39,061 nt of DNA from an uncultured SAR324 cluster bacterium (lineage in GTDB: Bacteria; SAR324; NAC60-12): NCBI GenBank assembly GCA_902513935.1, contig CABXOR010000013.1, positions 1 through 39,061 on the forward strand. The letters are read 5' to 3'. The position numbers and the translations under genes are program-made. Each line of letters opens with the position of its first letter. Position 1 is the first letter of the stretch. Under the pieces are notes generated by a model. That model did not search any database. It had not been told where the DNA came from and saw only the letters and a list, made by a program, of their open reading frames with translations. This document shows, in pieces, positions 15,784-23,829 of this stretch.

Positions 15784-16515
15784 ATGAAACTATTGCTGGT
15801 CAATCCGAACACCACCGCATCCATGACGGAAAAAGCCGGAGAGGCGGCCCGCTTGGTTGCTGCTTCCGGAACCGAAATAATTGCGGTAAATCCGGAATAT
15901 GGGCCCGTCAGTATCGAAGGCTATTACGACGAGGTGTTCAGTATCCCCGGCTTGCTTGAGGAAGTCCGGAAAGGAGAAGACTCCGGATGTCAGGGAACTG
16001 TCATAGCCTGTTTTGATGACACCGGTTTGGATGCCGCACGTTGCCTTGCTTCCGGGCCGGTGGTCGGCATCTGTGAAGCCGCCATGCACACCGCATCTCT
16101 GCTCGCAAATGGTTTTTCGATAGTGACAACACTCAAACGCTCGATTCCAGCTTTGGAAGAACTTGCCGTGAAGTACGGCATGTCACAGCAGTGCCATCGT
16201 GTTCGAGCCGCAGAAGTTCAGGTATTGGAACTGGAGAATCCGAACTCGGAGGCGACAAAGCTCATCCGTGTTGAGATTCAGAAAGCATTAGATGAAGACC
16301 GTTCCGAAGCCATTGTACTTGGATGTGCAGGAATGGTAGATCTTGCTGGGGAGCTTTCAAAAGAATTCGGTGTCCCCGTGATCGATGGGATTTCCGCTGC
16401 GGTAAAGCTTGTGGAAAGTTTAGTTGCACTCGGTCTGCAAACCAGTAAACGAAATGGTTACGCCTACCCGCGTACCAAACCATATCTTGGTTTGTTTCAA
16501 TCCTTTCAGCCTTAA
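15784..16515 (+). CDS. hpxA: Asp/Glu/hydantoin racemase family, probable allantoin racemase (HpxA-like)
   Basis: Interconverts (R)- and (S)-allantoin (or related hydantoins), so both enantiomers can enter the S-specific allantoinase. The 243 aa protein has NPNTTASMTEKA at the N-terminus and the two catalytic cysteines expected for a cofactor-independent two-base racemase: Cys76 in TVIACFDDTGLDAAR and Cys181 in AIVLGCAGM. It follows the permease with a 3-base gap and has an AAAGGAGTG site. A decayed partial copy is present upstream of puuE. The allantoin specificity is inferred from neighbours; a general hydantoin racemase is the alternative. Confidence 0.88.
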   Translation: MKLLLVNPNTTASMTEKAGEAARLVAASGTEIIAVNPEYGPVSIEGYYDEVFSIPGLLEEVRKGEDSGCQGTVIACFDDTGLDAARCLASGPVVGICEAAMHTASLLANGFSIVTTLKRSIPALEELAVKYGMSQQCHRVRAAEVQVLELENPNSEATKLIRVEIQKALDEDRSEAIVLGCAGMVDLAGELSKEFGVPVIDGISAAVKLVESLVALGLQTSKRNGYAYPRTKPYLGLFQSFQP

Positions 16516-16664
16516 TTGATAGGATTATGAGAGGAGATAGAACAATTTATTTTTCTTGTAAGAGGGAAATATGATTTGTTCAATATTTTAATATAATGTA
16601 AACCACAGTCCCTTAAATTTTTTTGCTGTTGAGGGACATAAACCAAATATTAGGAGAAAATTAT
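16516..16664 (+). promoter_or_regulatory. Intergenic region with candidate -10 box and inverted repeat before ureidoglycine aminohydrolase
   Basis: A perfect TATAAT occurs at 16592-16597 with only weak -35 candidates (ATGATT, TATGAT) at 15-16 bases, so an activator-dependent promoter is plausible. Downstream, GTCCCT (16608-16613) and AGGGAC (16632-16637) form a 6-bp inverted repeat that would lie in the 5' leader. A good AGGAGA ribosome site precedes ATG 16665. The region separates the transport/racemase transcript from the carbamoyltransferase group. Confidence 0.4.
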
Positions 16665-17435
16665 ATGCCGTACCCAAAAGGATTTCTTGAAAGTCGAGCC
16701 GTTATAAAACCCGGGATCTTTACTATCATCCCTCCAGAAGGGAGGGTTATCAATTCCATCCCCGGTTTTGATGGGTGCAAACTTACGATTATTGCCTCAC
16801 CAAAACATGGCGCAAGCTTTGTCCAGTATGTCGGAAGCGTTGAAGCAGGAGGAAAAACAATTGTACCATTCGTTGAGGCTCCAGGAGTTGAGACCTTCCT
16901 GTTTGTGATGGATGGCGACGGTGAACTTCAAGTTCGTGTCGGAGGCAAAACCGAAAAATTAAAGGCCGGAGGTTATGCGTTTGCACCCCCGGATATGGGC
17001 ATTGAATTTGAAAACACATCTTCTGAATCAGTTCGCGTCCTGCTTTACAAACAACGCTATGTTCCTTTAGGGGACCTTAAACCATGGACCGTTTTTGGCA
17101 ACATCAACAAAATAGAAGAGAACATCTACGATGATATGGACAATGTTTTATTGCGAGACCTGTTGCCCAATGACCTGGAGTTCGATATGAATATGCACAC
17201 ACTTAAATTTATGCCAGATGGCTGTCACCCTTTCGTGGAAACTCATGTTCAAGAGCATGGAGCTTATCTGCTTGGCGGACAAGGTCTTTACTTGCTTGGT
17301 GAGGAATGGTTGTCGGTGCAGAAAGAAGATTTCATCTGGTTTGGCCCGTTCACGCAGCAAGCTGCTTATACCACCGGACGTGAACCGCTATGGTACATCT
17401 ACAGCAAAGATATGAACCGCGATGCTGATATCTAA
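16665..17435 (+). CDS. allE: (S)-ureidoglycine aminohydrolase (bicupin)
   Basis: Releases ammonia from (S)-ureidoglycine to give (S)-ureidoglycolate, preventing spontaneous racemisation in allantoate breakdown. The 256 aa protein has two cupin domains. The C-terminal one keeps the Mn2+ ligands in VETHVQEHGAYLLGGQG (Glu, His, His) and the Gln of FTQQAAY, and ends in the family block IYSKDMNRD. I chose ATG 16665 because AGGAGA lies a few bases upstream and the product begins MPYPKGF, like the E. coli protein. An upstream in-frame non-ATG extension is not supported. Its presence implies an allantoate amidohydrolase elsewhere in the genome. Confidence 0.94.
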   Translation: MPYPKGFLESRAVIKPGIFTIIPPEGRVINSIPGFDGCKLTIIASPKHGASFVQYVGSVEAGGKTIVPFVEAPGVETFLFVMDGDGELQVRVGGKTEKLKAGGYAFAPPDMGIEFENTSSESVRVLLYKQRYVPLGDLKPWTVFGNINKIEENIYDDMDNVLLRDLLPNDLEFDMNMHTLKFMPDGCHPFVETHVQEHGAYLLGGQGLYLLGEEWLSVQKEDFIWFGPFTQQAAYTTGREPLWYIYSKDMNRDADI

Positions 17436-17474
17436 CCCCTAACTTTATTTTTAATTTTTTTTAGATTGAAAACT

Positions 17475-18500
17475 ATGACACTTACAGTAGATTTTAGCCC
17501 AAATGACATCGTTAAGCAAATTGAGAAAACCGGTATCAAAGGGCAGCATTTAATATTCATTGACGATTATTCGCCTACAGAACTCGAAAACATCTTCAAG
17601 ACAGCAGAAATGCTCGAACCATTTTGGCGCAACCGTATCCCGTTGCTTGAGGGGAAGATACTCTGCACACAGTTTTTTCAACCAAGTACCCGTACACGTT
17701 TCAGTCACGAAACGGCAATGTTCCGGCTGGGGGGAAATGTCATTACAGAATCCAATCCTTTGGTCAGTTCTGCTGCCGCAAAGGGGGAATCCCTTTATGA
17801 TTCCCTTAGAGTGACCTCTCAGTACGCAGATGTCATCGTCTTGCGCCATCCGGATGAAGGCGTTATTGATACCATCGAGCAATTGGGAACCGATTCTTCG
17901 CCAATCATCAGTGGAGGTTACGGAAACGTAACCCATCCGACTCAGGGGCTACTGGACATGTACACGGCGTATCGGGCACTGGGTGGGGATTTCAAAGAAA
18001 TGACCATTATGATCGCTACTCCGGACTTGTCAAGGGCACGATCCGGACAGTCTTTCGGACTTGGTCTGGCGAGTATGGGAACAAAACTGATTTATTCCGG
18101 CACCACCGGTCTAGAAATTCCTCCGGTCATTCGAGAAAAGTTGAAAACAATGAACGCCAATTTCACCGAAGTCAACGATTTAACTATTGGCCAGCACGAA
18201 GAAATGCTTGCCGATGAAGCGGTGGATCTCCTGTATCTACCCGGTTGTTCTGTGAAAAAGGGAGATCCCGGACGAGATGATTTCTTGAAAAAAATGGCTG
18301 AATTCTACTTCACCCTTGAAGGACTTCAGAAAATAAAACAAAAAAGCGGCAAGACGGTTGGCCTGATGCACTCCCTTCCACGGAACGAAGGTGAGTTTGA
18401 TTTTGCGATTGATGCCAGCGAGCACGAACTTTATTTCAAGCAGATAGGATTTTCTGTGCCGCTCCGGATGTCTTTATTGGCAAATATCTGCGGTGTTTGA
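17475..18500 (+). CDS. Aspartate-carbamoyltransferase-like protein; candidate oxamate carbamoyltransferase
   Basis: A 341 aa member of the ATCase/OTCase superfamily. The carbamoyl-phosphate site is intact: STRTR at residues 71-75, the ATCase-type KGES loop (Lys103), RHP (Arg124), a THPTQGLLD histidine (about 154) and PDLSRARSGQSF. The second-substrate site is not: where ATCase has YMTRVQ (Arg229 and Gln231 bind aspartate in E. coli) this protein has LYLPGCSVK, and HPLPR is HSLPR. It is therefore probably not PyrB. Neighbours are ureidoglycine aminohydrolase upstream and carbamate kinase downstream, which suggests phosphorolysis of oxalurate to oxamate plus carbamoyl phosphate. The start is ATG 17475; a TTG nine bases earlier is possible. 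Function is inferred; a different ureido substrate is the alternative. Confidence 0.8.
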   Translation: MTLTVDFSPNDIVKQIEKTGIKGQHLIFIDDYSPTELENIFKTAEMLEPFWRNRIPLLEGKILCTQFFQPSTRTRFSHETAMFRLGGNVITESNPLVSSAAAKGESLYDSLRVTSQYADVIVLRHPDEGVIDTIEQLGTDSSPIISGGYGNVTHPTQGLLDMYTAYRALGGDFKEMTIMIATPDLSRARSGQSFGLGLASMGTKLIYSGTTGLEIPPVIREKLKTMNANFTEVNDLTIGQHEEMLADEAVDLLYLPGCSVKKGDPGRDDFLKKMAEFYFTLEGLQKIKQKSGKTVGLMHSLPRNEGEFDFAIDASEHELYFKQIGFSVPLRMSLLANICGV

Positions 18501-18533
18501 ATCACGGTAAACGACAGTTGAAAAGAGGTTACT

Positions 18534-19535
18534 ATCAAACCGAAAATTCATGTTATTGGCACCGGCGGAACAATTTCCGGAACTGGTTCCACGGCAACAG
18601 ATGCGGCTTATGAGTCCGGGCGAGTAGCTGCTTCCGACCTTGTCAGTGCAATTGAAGGTTTGGAAAGACTAGCTGATGTTCATTCAGAAAACATGTTTGC
18701 CACGGGTTCTGAAAATCTTGGACCGCACCAATGGCGAATACTGGCCCATAGAATTGAGGAGTTAACAGCAGACTCAGACGTTGACGGAGTTGTTGTTACC
18801 CACGGAACAGACACACTTGAGGAAGCGGTGTTTTTCCTTGATTTGGTGTGCAAACCAAAAAAACCGGTAGTTATGACAGCGGCTATGCGTCCAAGCACCG
18901 CACTCAGCACGGATGGCCCGATAAACCTGTTTCAAGCGGTTCTTGCAGCCACCTCTCCACAACTTCAAAGTCATGGATTGCTTGTAGTAATGAACGGTTT
19001 GGTGATTCCCGGATGGCAAATCATCAAAACTGATTCTGTGGCACTGGATTCTTTTCATGCTTATCCCGGTGGGCCGATAGGAAAGATTGTCGGTGAAAGC
19101 CTTTTGGTTTTCGGATCACCAAATCTTTCTCCGCTAGTGGGACGATTCCACGACCATTTGAGAAATGATGACGAGTTGCCGTTTGTAGATATTTTTTTAC
19201 TTCGTGGTGGTTGTGGTGATCAGCCACTTGCCGATTTTGGGGGAAATGCTTGTAAAGGATTGGTGGTGGCAGGGTTTGGAGGCGGTACAATGCCTGATAA
19301 CGTGAATGGACTCGTTACGGAAACGGCAAATTCCGGGTGCACTGTCGTCGTTTCCTCTCGGGTGTCACGGGTTACGGTTCTAGCGGAAACCATGACTTCG
19401 GTTAAAAGTAAAAATGTTTTTCCGTCAGGTTTGCTTAATCCTCAAAAATCAGCATTGCTTTTGTCTTTGGCTCTGGATGCAAACCTTGATGCACGGAAAT
19501 TAGCCGAATTGTTCAATGTTTTTGTTACTCAATAA
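18534..19535 (+). CDS. L-asparaginase-like amidohydrolase with apparent AUC start
   Basis: Type I/II asparaginase fold with both catalytic triads visible: nucleophile Thr10 in VIGTGGTISG, then THGTDT (Thr92-Asp93) and Lys165 in IIKTD. The N-terminal motif lies upstream of the first in-frame ATG (18660), so translation must begin earlier. The frame is closed by TGA at 18519, and the only sensible initiator is ATC at 18534, five bases after AAAGAGG. The product is then 333 aa, the normal family length. GTT at 18528 is within the ribosome site. In this operon the enzyme may hydrolyse oxamate or another amide instead of asparagine; that is inference. An ATG-to-ATC mutation or a base-call error would also explain the start. 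Confidence 0.85.
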   Translation: MKPKIHVIGTGGTISGTGSTATDAAYESGRVAASDLVSAIEGLERLADVHSENMFATGSENLGPHQWRILAHRIEELTADSDVDGVVVTHGTDTLEEAVFFLDLVCKPKKPVVMTAAMRPSTALSTDGPINLFQAVLAATSPQLQSHGLLVVMNGLVIPGWQIIKTDSVALDSFHAYPGGPIGKIVGESLLVFGSPNLSPLVGRFHDHLRNDDELPFVDIFLLRGGCGDQPLADFGGNACKGLVVAGFGGGTMPDNVNGLVTETANSGCTVVVSSRVSRVTVLAETMTSVKSKNVFPSGLLNPQKSALLLSLALDANLDARKLAELFNVFVTQ

Positions 19536-19561
19536 AATCAATACCATTTAGGCATTATTAC

Positions 19562-20533
19562 ATGAATTCAAACAAAGAATTTCCCAAACGAATGATTATT
19601 GCTCTTGGCGGCAATGCGATTCACCCGGCCGGAATAAAAGGTACATCTGAAGAACAGGTTGCCATTGCTGAAGAAACGGCAGCTGTTTTGTTGCCGCTGT
19701 TAGAACTTGAAAACGAGTTGATAATTACCCATGGTAACGGCCCCGGGGTTGGAAAGGTTCTGATGCGTCAAGCCCTGGCCCATAAACAGGTTGCGCCAAT
19801 GTCTTTGGACATTTGCGTAGCCAACACGCAAGGTGTGACGGCTTATCTTCTGGTGCAGGCTTTCGAAAATGCTTTGAGGAAAGCCGGAAACCAGCGTCAC
19901 GTCGTTGGTCTGGTGACACAGGTTGAGGTTGACGTAAATGATCCAAGTTTTAAAAATCCAACAAAGCCAGTGGGTTATTTTTACAACGAGAAAGAAGCCG
20001 AAGACCTTACAGAAAAAATGGGATGGACCATGAAAGAAGATTCCGGACGTGGTTGGCGCATGGTAGTTGCCTCTCCGAAACCCAAACACATTTGCGATAT
20101 TTCTCTTGTTGAATCCTTGTCTAGTAATGGCACCATAGTTATTGGAGGCGGAGGTGGTGGTGTTCCGGTCGTCCGCAACAGTCAAGGTTTGCGAAATGGA
20201 GTTGAAGCAGTTATCGACAAAGACCTGACAACAGCCCATATGGCAAATGTGCTTGGATTCAAGGATATAATGATCCTAACCGCTGTTTCTCACGTTGCGA
20301 TAAACTTCGGGAAACCGGAGCAACAGGAATTGAAGCAAATCACTGTTTCAGAAGCGAAAAGATATCTTGAAGAAGGGCAGTTCCCAGCCGGGAGTATGGG
20401 GCCTAAAATCGAAGCTGCAGTTCGTTTTATTGAGGGTGGTGGAAAACGCGTAACCATAGGGCATCTTGAAGAAGCCCTGTCCGCACTTCGAGGTGAAACA
20501 GGAACGCATATTGTTCCGGATCAAGAAAACTAA
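19562..20533 (+). CDS. arcC: Carbamate kinase
   Basis: Transfers phosphate from carbamoyl phosphate to ADP, giving ATP, ammonia and CO2. The 323 aa protein shows the amino-acid-kinase fold with IALGGNAI, ITHGNGPGVGKVLMRQ, the GGGGGGVPV loop, VIDKDLTTAHMA and FPAGSMGPKIEAAVRF. All are characteristic of ArcC/AllK-type enzymes. No arginine deiminase genes are nearby, so it most likely consumes carbamoyl phosphate made by the adjacent carbamoyltransferase. It follows the asparaginase gene by 26 bases. Functional class is firm; the symbol arcC is used as a generic label (allK or ybcF analogue in ureide pathways). Confidence 0.95.
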   Translation: MNSNKEFPKRMIIALGGNAIHPAGIKGTSEEQVAIAEETAAVLLPLLELENELIITHGNGPGVGKVLMRQALAHKQVAPMSLDICVANTQGVTAYLLVQAFENALRKAGNQRHVVGLVTQVEVDVNDPSFKNPTKPVGYFYNEKEAEDLTEKMGWTMKEDSGRGWRMVVASPKPKHICDISLVESLSSNGTIVIGGGGGGVPVVRNSQGLRNGVEAVIDKDLTTAHMANVLGFKDIMILTAVSHVAINFGKPEQQELKQITVSEAKRYLEEGQFPAGSMGPKIEAAVRFIEGGGKRVTIGHLEEALSALRGETGTHIVPDQEN

Positions 20534-20581
20534 AGTGTTTCTATCTTTCTGATCCAGAAAATAACTCAAACACAGAAAACC

Positions 20582-22003
20582 ATGAAAAACATTTTAACTT
20601 CGGACCGGACTTCGGGAATCTTGAGTCAACTTTCCAGTGCAAACCAGTCTTTTGAAAGCGATTATCCGGGTAAATCCCTTTTGCGACAACCCGTTCATAC
20701 GATTTATGGCGGAGCGCATTTGTTCAAAACCGACACAGCACCAAAAATAGGTAAGTTGGCAATAAAAAATCTAAACGATTTTGCACCCAATTTTGTTACT
20801 TTTGCACATGCTCTGGAATTGAAAGGAGCGAAATGTTTGCCAAAAAAAGTTTCAGAGATTAATGATTTGGTTTCTGTTGCAGAAAAAAATGGTGTCGATC
20901 CGACAAACTCTGCAACATGGCTCGCCTGGCGGGTTTATGGGCAGGTTTGTAAAAAAATGAAACGTGAGGCTGTAGAAGATTTTCGGCTCGATTATGAGGA
21001 CGGCTTTGGGATTCGTCCGGATGAAGAGGAAGACGCAGTGGCGGTTCAGGGAGCTAAAGCAATTGCTGCAGGAATGAAACAAGGGTATTTGCCCCCGTTC
21101 ATCGGCATCCGGATCAAACCCTTCAATTCAGAGTTTGTCGAACGCGGTGTCCGGACTTTGAATATTTTTATCAGCACTTTATTGGCGGAAACTGGCGGTG
21201 TGCTTCCGGATAATTTTGTGGTGACTTTACCAAAAGTTGAAATTCCTGAACAAGCTGCGGCATTGGTGCAGTTATTTGAGGTTTTGGAGGCCGACTCTGA
21301 GTTGTCATTCGGTGACCTCAAAATGGAAATTATGATCGAAACAACTCAATCTGTTTTCAATGCAAACGGCGAAGTAACAGCCCGAAAAATTGTGAAGGCC
21401 GCGAAAGGGCGTTGCATCGGAGCGCATTTTGGGACTTATGATTACACTGCTTCTTGTGATTTGATTGCAGCCTATCAAACAATGGACAGCGCAGTTTGTG
21501 ACTTTGCAAGGGATGTTATGAAAGTGGCCTTTGGCGGTTCCGGAATTTTTCTTTCAGATGGCGCAACCAATATCATGCCCGTTGCTCCGCATAGAGGAGA
21601 AAAACTTTCAGCATTGCAAGTTCATGAAAATTTGGAAACCGTTCACCGCGCGTGGAAACTGGCTTACGGCCACATCCGGCATTCGTTGGCACATGGATTT
21701 TATCAAGGCTGGGATTTGCATCCGGGACAAATTCCGGTACGTTATGCGGCCAACGCCGCTTTTTTTCTGGAGCAAATTCAGGAATCCACTGTGCGTCTGC
21801 GCAATTTTGTGGAGCAAGCGTCAAAAGCCACTTTGAGTGGAGATATTTTTGATGATGCGGCTACAGGTCAAGGTTTGCTGAATTTCTTTTTCCGTGCACT
21901 AAACAGCGGAGCGATTGATCCAGAAGATGTGGAAAATGCAGGAGTGACGGTGGAGGAAGTACAGGCTGGTTCTTTCCGGAAAATTGTGGAAGCACGCAGG
22001 TAG
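20582..22003 (+). CDS. HpcH/HpaI-type aldolase/citrate-lyase family protein (DUF6986-like)
   Basis: A 473 aa TIM-barrel protein related to the citrate lyase beta/HpcH/malate synthase superfamily. The metal-ligand blocks are FRLDYEDGFGIRPDEEEDA (compare DLEDAV in CitE) and KMEIMIETTQSVFNANG, and GRCIGAHFGTYDYTASCDL follows. Such proteins have been noted near allantoin and ureide genes in other bacteria, but I know of no settled reaction. It may act on glyoxylate, oxalate-derived or other C2 intermediates, by analogy with malate synthase. It is the last gene of the + strand cluster, 48 bases after carbamate kinase, and ends at a hairpin. Confidence 0.75.
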   Translation: MKNILTSDRTSGILSQLSSANQSFESDYPGKSLLRQPVHTIYGGAHLFKTDTAPKIGKLAIKNLNDFAPNFVTFAHALELKGAKCLPKKVSEINDLVSVAEKNGVDPTNSATWLAWRVYGQVCKKMKREAVEDFRLDYEDGFGIRPDEEEDAVAVQGAKAIAAGMKQGYLPPFIGIRIKPFNSEFVERGVRTLNIFISTLLAETGGVLPDNFVVTLPKVEIPEQAAALVQLFEVLEADSELSFGDLKMEIMIETTQSVFNANGEVTARKIVKAAKGRCIGAHFGTYDYTASCDLIAAYQTMDSAVCDFARDVMKVAFGGSGIFLSDGATNIMPVAPHRGEKLSALQVHENLETVHRAWKLAYGHIRHSLAHGFYQGWDLHPGQIPVRYAANAAFFLEQIQESTVRLRNFVEQASKATLSGDIFDDAATGQGLLNFFFRALNSGAIDPEDVENAGVTVEEVQAGSFRKIVEARR

Positions 22004-22025
22004 GGGCAAATTTTGTGTTTGCCCC
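22003..22025. terminator. Bidirectional intrinsic terminator-like hairpin
   Basis: GGGGCAAA (22003-22010), loop TTTTGTG and TTTGCCCC (22018-22025) form a perfect 8-bp stem between the convergent aldolase and permease genes. The A/T runs inside the stem base are short, so efficiency is uncertain. Position between convergent genes supports a shared terminator. Confidence 0.6.
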
Positions 22026-22048
22026 CATTCAGTTTTCAGCGAATCAAA

Positions 22049-23407
22049 TTATGATTCATTTTTCGGCAGCACAATATTCAAAATTAATGCTGCAAGACCA
22101 CCTGAGGTGATGGCTGATCCAAAAATTTGCTGAATCGCTTTTGGAGTTTGGCTGAGAACCTCTGGTACAAAAGCAAGCCCAAGTCCGATTCCCAGGGAAA
22201 CGGCAATAACCAGGATCTCCCTACGCCCCAAACGGCCCATAGAAGCAATTATGTTCACACCCGCTGCAGCCACTGCTCCAAACATAACAATTGTCGCTCC
22301 GCCTAAAACAGGATTCGGAAGGGAGCGGAAGAACCCACCGATGACTGGAAACAAGCCCAGTATAACGAGAAATCCCGCGAGATACATCCCCACATAACGA
22401 CTGGCAACTCCAGTCATTTGGATGACCCCGTTGTTTTGACTGAAAGTAGTATTTGGAAAAGTATTGAAAATCGCGGCGATTGCAGAGTTAATACCGTCTC
22501 CCAAAACACCACCCTTGATACGCTGAATGTACGTGTCTCCTTCAACCGGTTCTCCGGAGAGCATTGATGTCGCAGTCAAATCTCCAGTGGATTCAATTGT
22601 TGTGATAACATAAATGAAGGCCACCCCGATGAAAGCAGTCCAATGGAAATCAAAACCATAATTAAATGGAATAGGAATGCTGATCATTTCCACTCCGGAC
22701 ATGTGGCCAAAATTGACTTTACCCATGGCAAGCGCAACCAGGTAGCCGACCAAAATTCCGCCAACAATCGATCCCATCCGCATCAGTGGAATTTTACTTC
22801 GGTTGAGAATCAAAACTACGAGTAATACAAGTACGCCCAATCCCAGATTTTCAACTGTACCAAAAAATTGAGGTTTGTTATCCAGCAGCCATTTACCTCC
22901 AGCCATATCCGTTATTCCGACTTTGACCAGGCTTAGTCCTATCAACATCACAACTGTTCCCGTAACAACCGGTGTGATGATTTTTTTTAGTAAATGGATG
23001 AAGCGGCTGAGGATAATCTCGATGAATGCACCCACGAAACAAATCCCGAAAATGGTTGCCAGTATTTCATCCGGTCCGCCGCCCTGTCCTTTTACTATAA
23101 ATCCGGCGGTTAAAATTGCACCCAAAAAAGCAAAGCTGGTGCCTTGAACGCTTAACAGACCAGAACCCACCGGTCCAATTCGTTTGGCTTGAATAAAGGT
23201 CGCCACACCTGATACTATCAACGACATGCTGATCAAATACGGGATCCGCTCACCCAATCCCAGAACTCCACCGATAATGAGCGTGGGCGTGATGATGCCA
23301 ACAATTATTGCGAGTAAATGCTGGAGAGCGGCATATGCCGATTCCATTGGCGATGGCTTGTCTTCAAGACCGTACACCAATTCCAGCTTATCATTTCCTT
23401 GTTCCAT
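22049..23407 (-). CDS. NCS2-family xanthine/uracil permease
   Basis: A purine or uracil:cation symporter of about 452 aa with 12-14 hydrophobic segments. The NCS2 markers are VQGTSFAFLGAI near the first substrate helix, the FSQNNGVIQMTGVASRYVG signature and the TTIESTGDLTA (helix 8) acid. I place the start at the ATG at 23407 because GGAGG lies five bases upstream of it. An in-frame ATG at 23419 overlaps that site. It converges on the ureide operon, so uptake of xanthine, urate or uracil feeding the pathway is plausible. The NCS2 subfamily (xanthine/urate versus uracil) is not decidable by eye. Confidence 0.92.
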   Translation of the reverse strand: MEQGNDKLELVYGLEDKPSPMESAYAALQHLLAIIVGIITPTLIIGGVLGLGERIPYLISMSLIVSGVATFIQAKRIGPVGSGLLSVQGTSFAFLGAILTAGFIVKGQGGGPDEILATIFGICFVGAFIEIILSRFIHLLKKIITPVVTGTVVMLIGLSLVKVGITDMAGGKWLLDNKPQFFGTVENLGLGVLVLLVVLILNRSKIPLMRMGSIVGGILVGYLVALAMGKVNFGHMSGVEMISIPIPFNYGFDFHWTAFIGVAFIYVITTIESTGDLTATSMLSGEPVEGDTYIQRIKGGVLGDGINSAIAAIFNTFPNTTFSQNNGVIQMTGVASRYVGMYLAGFLVILGLFPVIGGFFRSLPNPVLGGATIVMFGAVAAAGVNIIASMGRLGRREILVIAVSLGIGLGLAFVPEVLSQTPKAIQQIFGSAITSGGLAALILNIVLPKNES

Positions 23408-23436
23408 ATCATCCTCCATGATTGATTAATAACAAA

Positions 23437-23591
23437 GACGCGTCAAACCAATTTTAACGAGCCGGGACAAAATTTTATTCTAACAATATTTAGATTTTTT
23501 GTACAATAAAAAAATAAAGGTGATAAAATTTTGAAATACTTGACAAACACGCGTGTCAACACATCTTTGTTACAACTACCACATCTGTGGT
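23437..23591 (-). promoter_or_regulatory. Palindrome-rich upstream region of the purine permease
   Basis: Three perfect palindromes lie upstream of the permease start: GACGCGTC (23437-23444), ACACGCGTGT (23547-23556, nested in TTGACAAACACGCGTGTCAA at 23540-23559) and ACCACA-tc-TGTGGT (23578-23591). The first two share an ACGCGT core followed by TCAA and are centred 111 bases apart, like paired operators. The TTGACA on the minus strand (23559-23554) could be the -35 of the permease promoter, but no good -10 follows. A regulator binding here is inferred. Confidence 0.4.
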
Positions 23592-23829
23592 GTTTTAAAT
23601 AATTCTGTATGTCAAAAAGAGAATCACGTGAGTCTTCAATTCTCGTAAGATAGTCACTGTTATTAATACTACGGTAAATTATCCTGGCCGAAGGGATAGG
23701 CTTGATAAAGTGCCAAAAAAGTATAAGACCACCTCTCATTCGGTCAGGGTCAGGATTACACGATAAAACTCGTAACTGTCACGAAAGAATCTATGACTGT
23801 AAAGAATTAACCGAAGCGGCTTATATTGT
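23592..23829. other. Gene-free interval between permease region and exonuclease gene
   Basis: I find no convincing gene. A 98-codon antisense frame (23443-23739) has no recognisable protein features. At 23791-23810 it holds a CTATGACTGTAAAGAATTAA motif that recurs in slightly altered form at 37939-37958 and 38641-38660. This may be the junction between the ureide island and the conserved flank. Confidence 0.4.

Noticed and set aside
17475..18500. Pyrimidine biosynthesis pyrB
   Set aside because: The aspartate-binding loop is replaced and the neighbours are ureide and carbamate kinase genes, not pyr genes.
23443..23739. 98-codon minus-strand frame upstream of the permease
   Set aside because: No recognisable fold or codon pattern, and it crosses the palindromic operator candidates.
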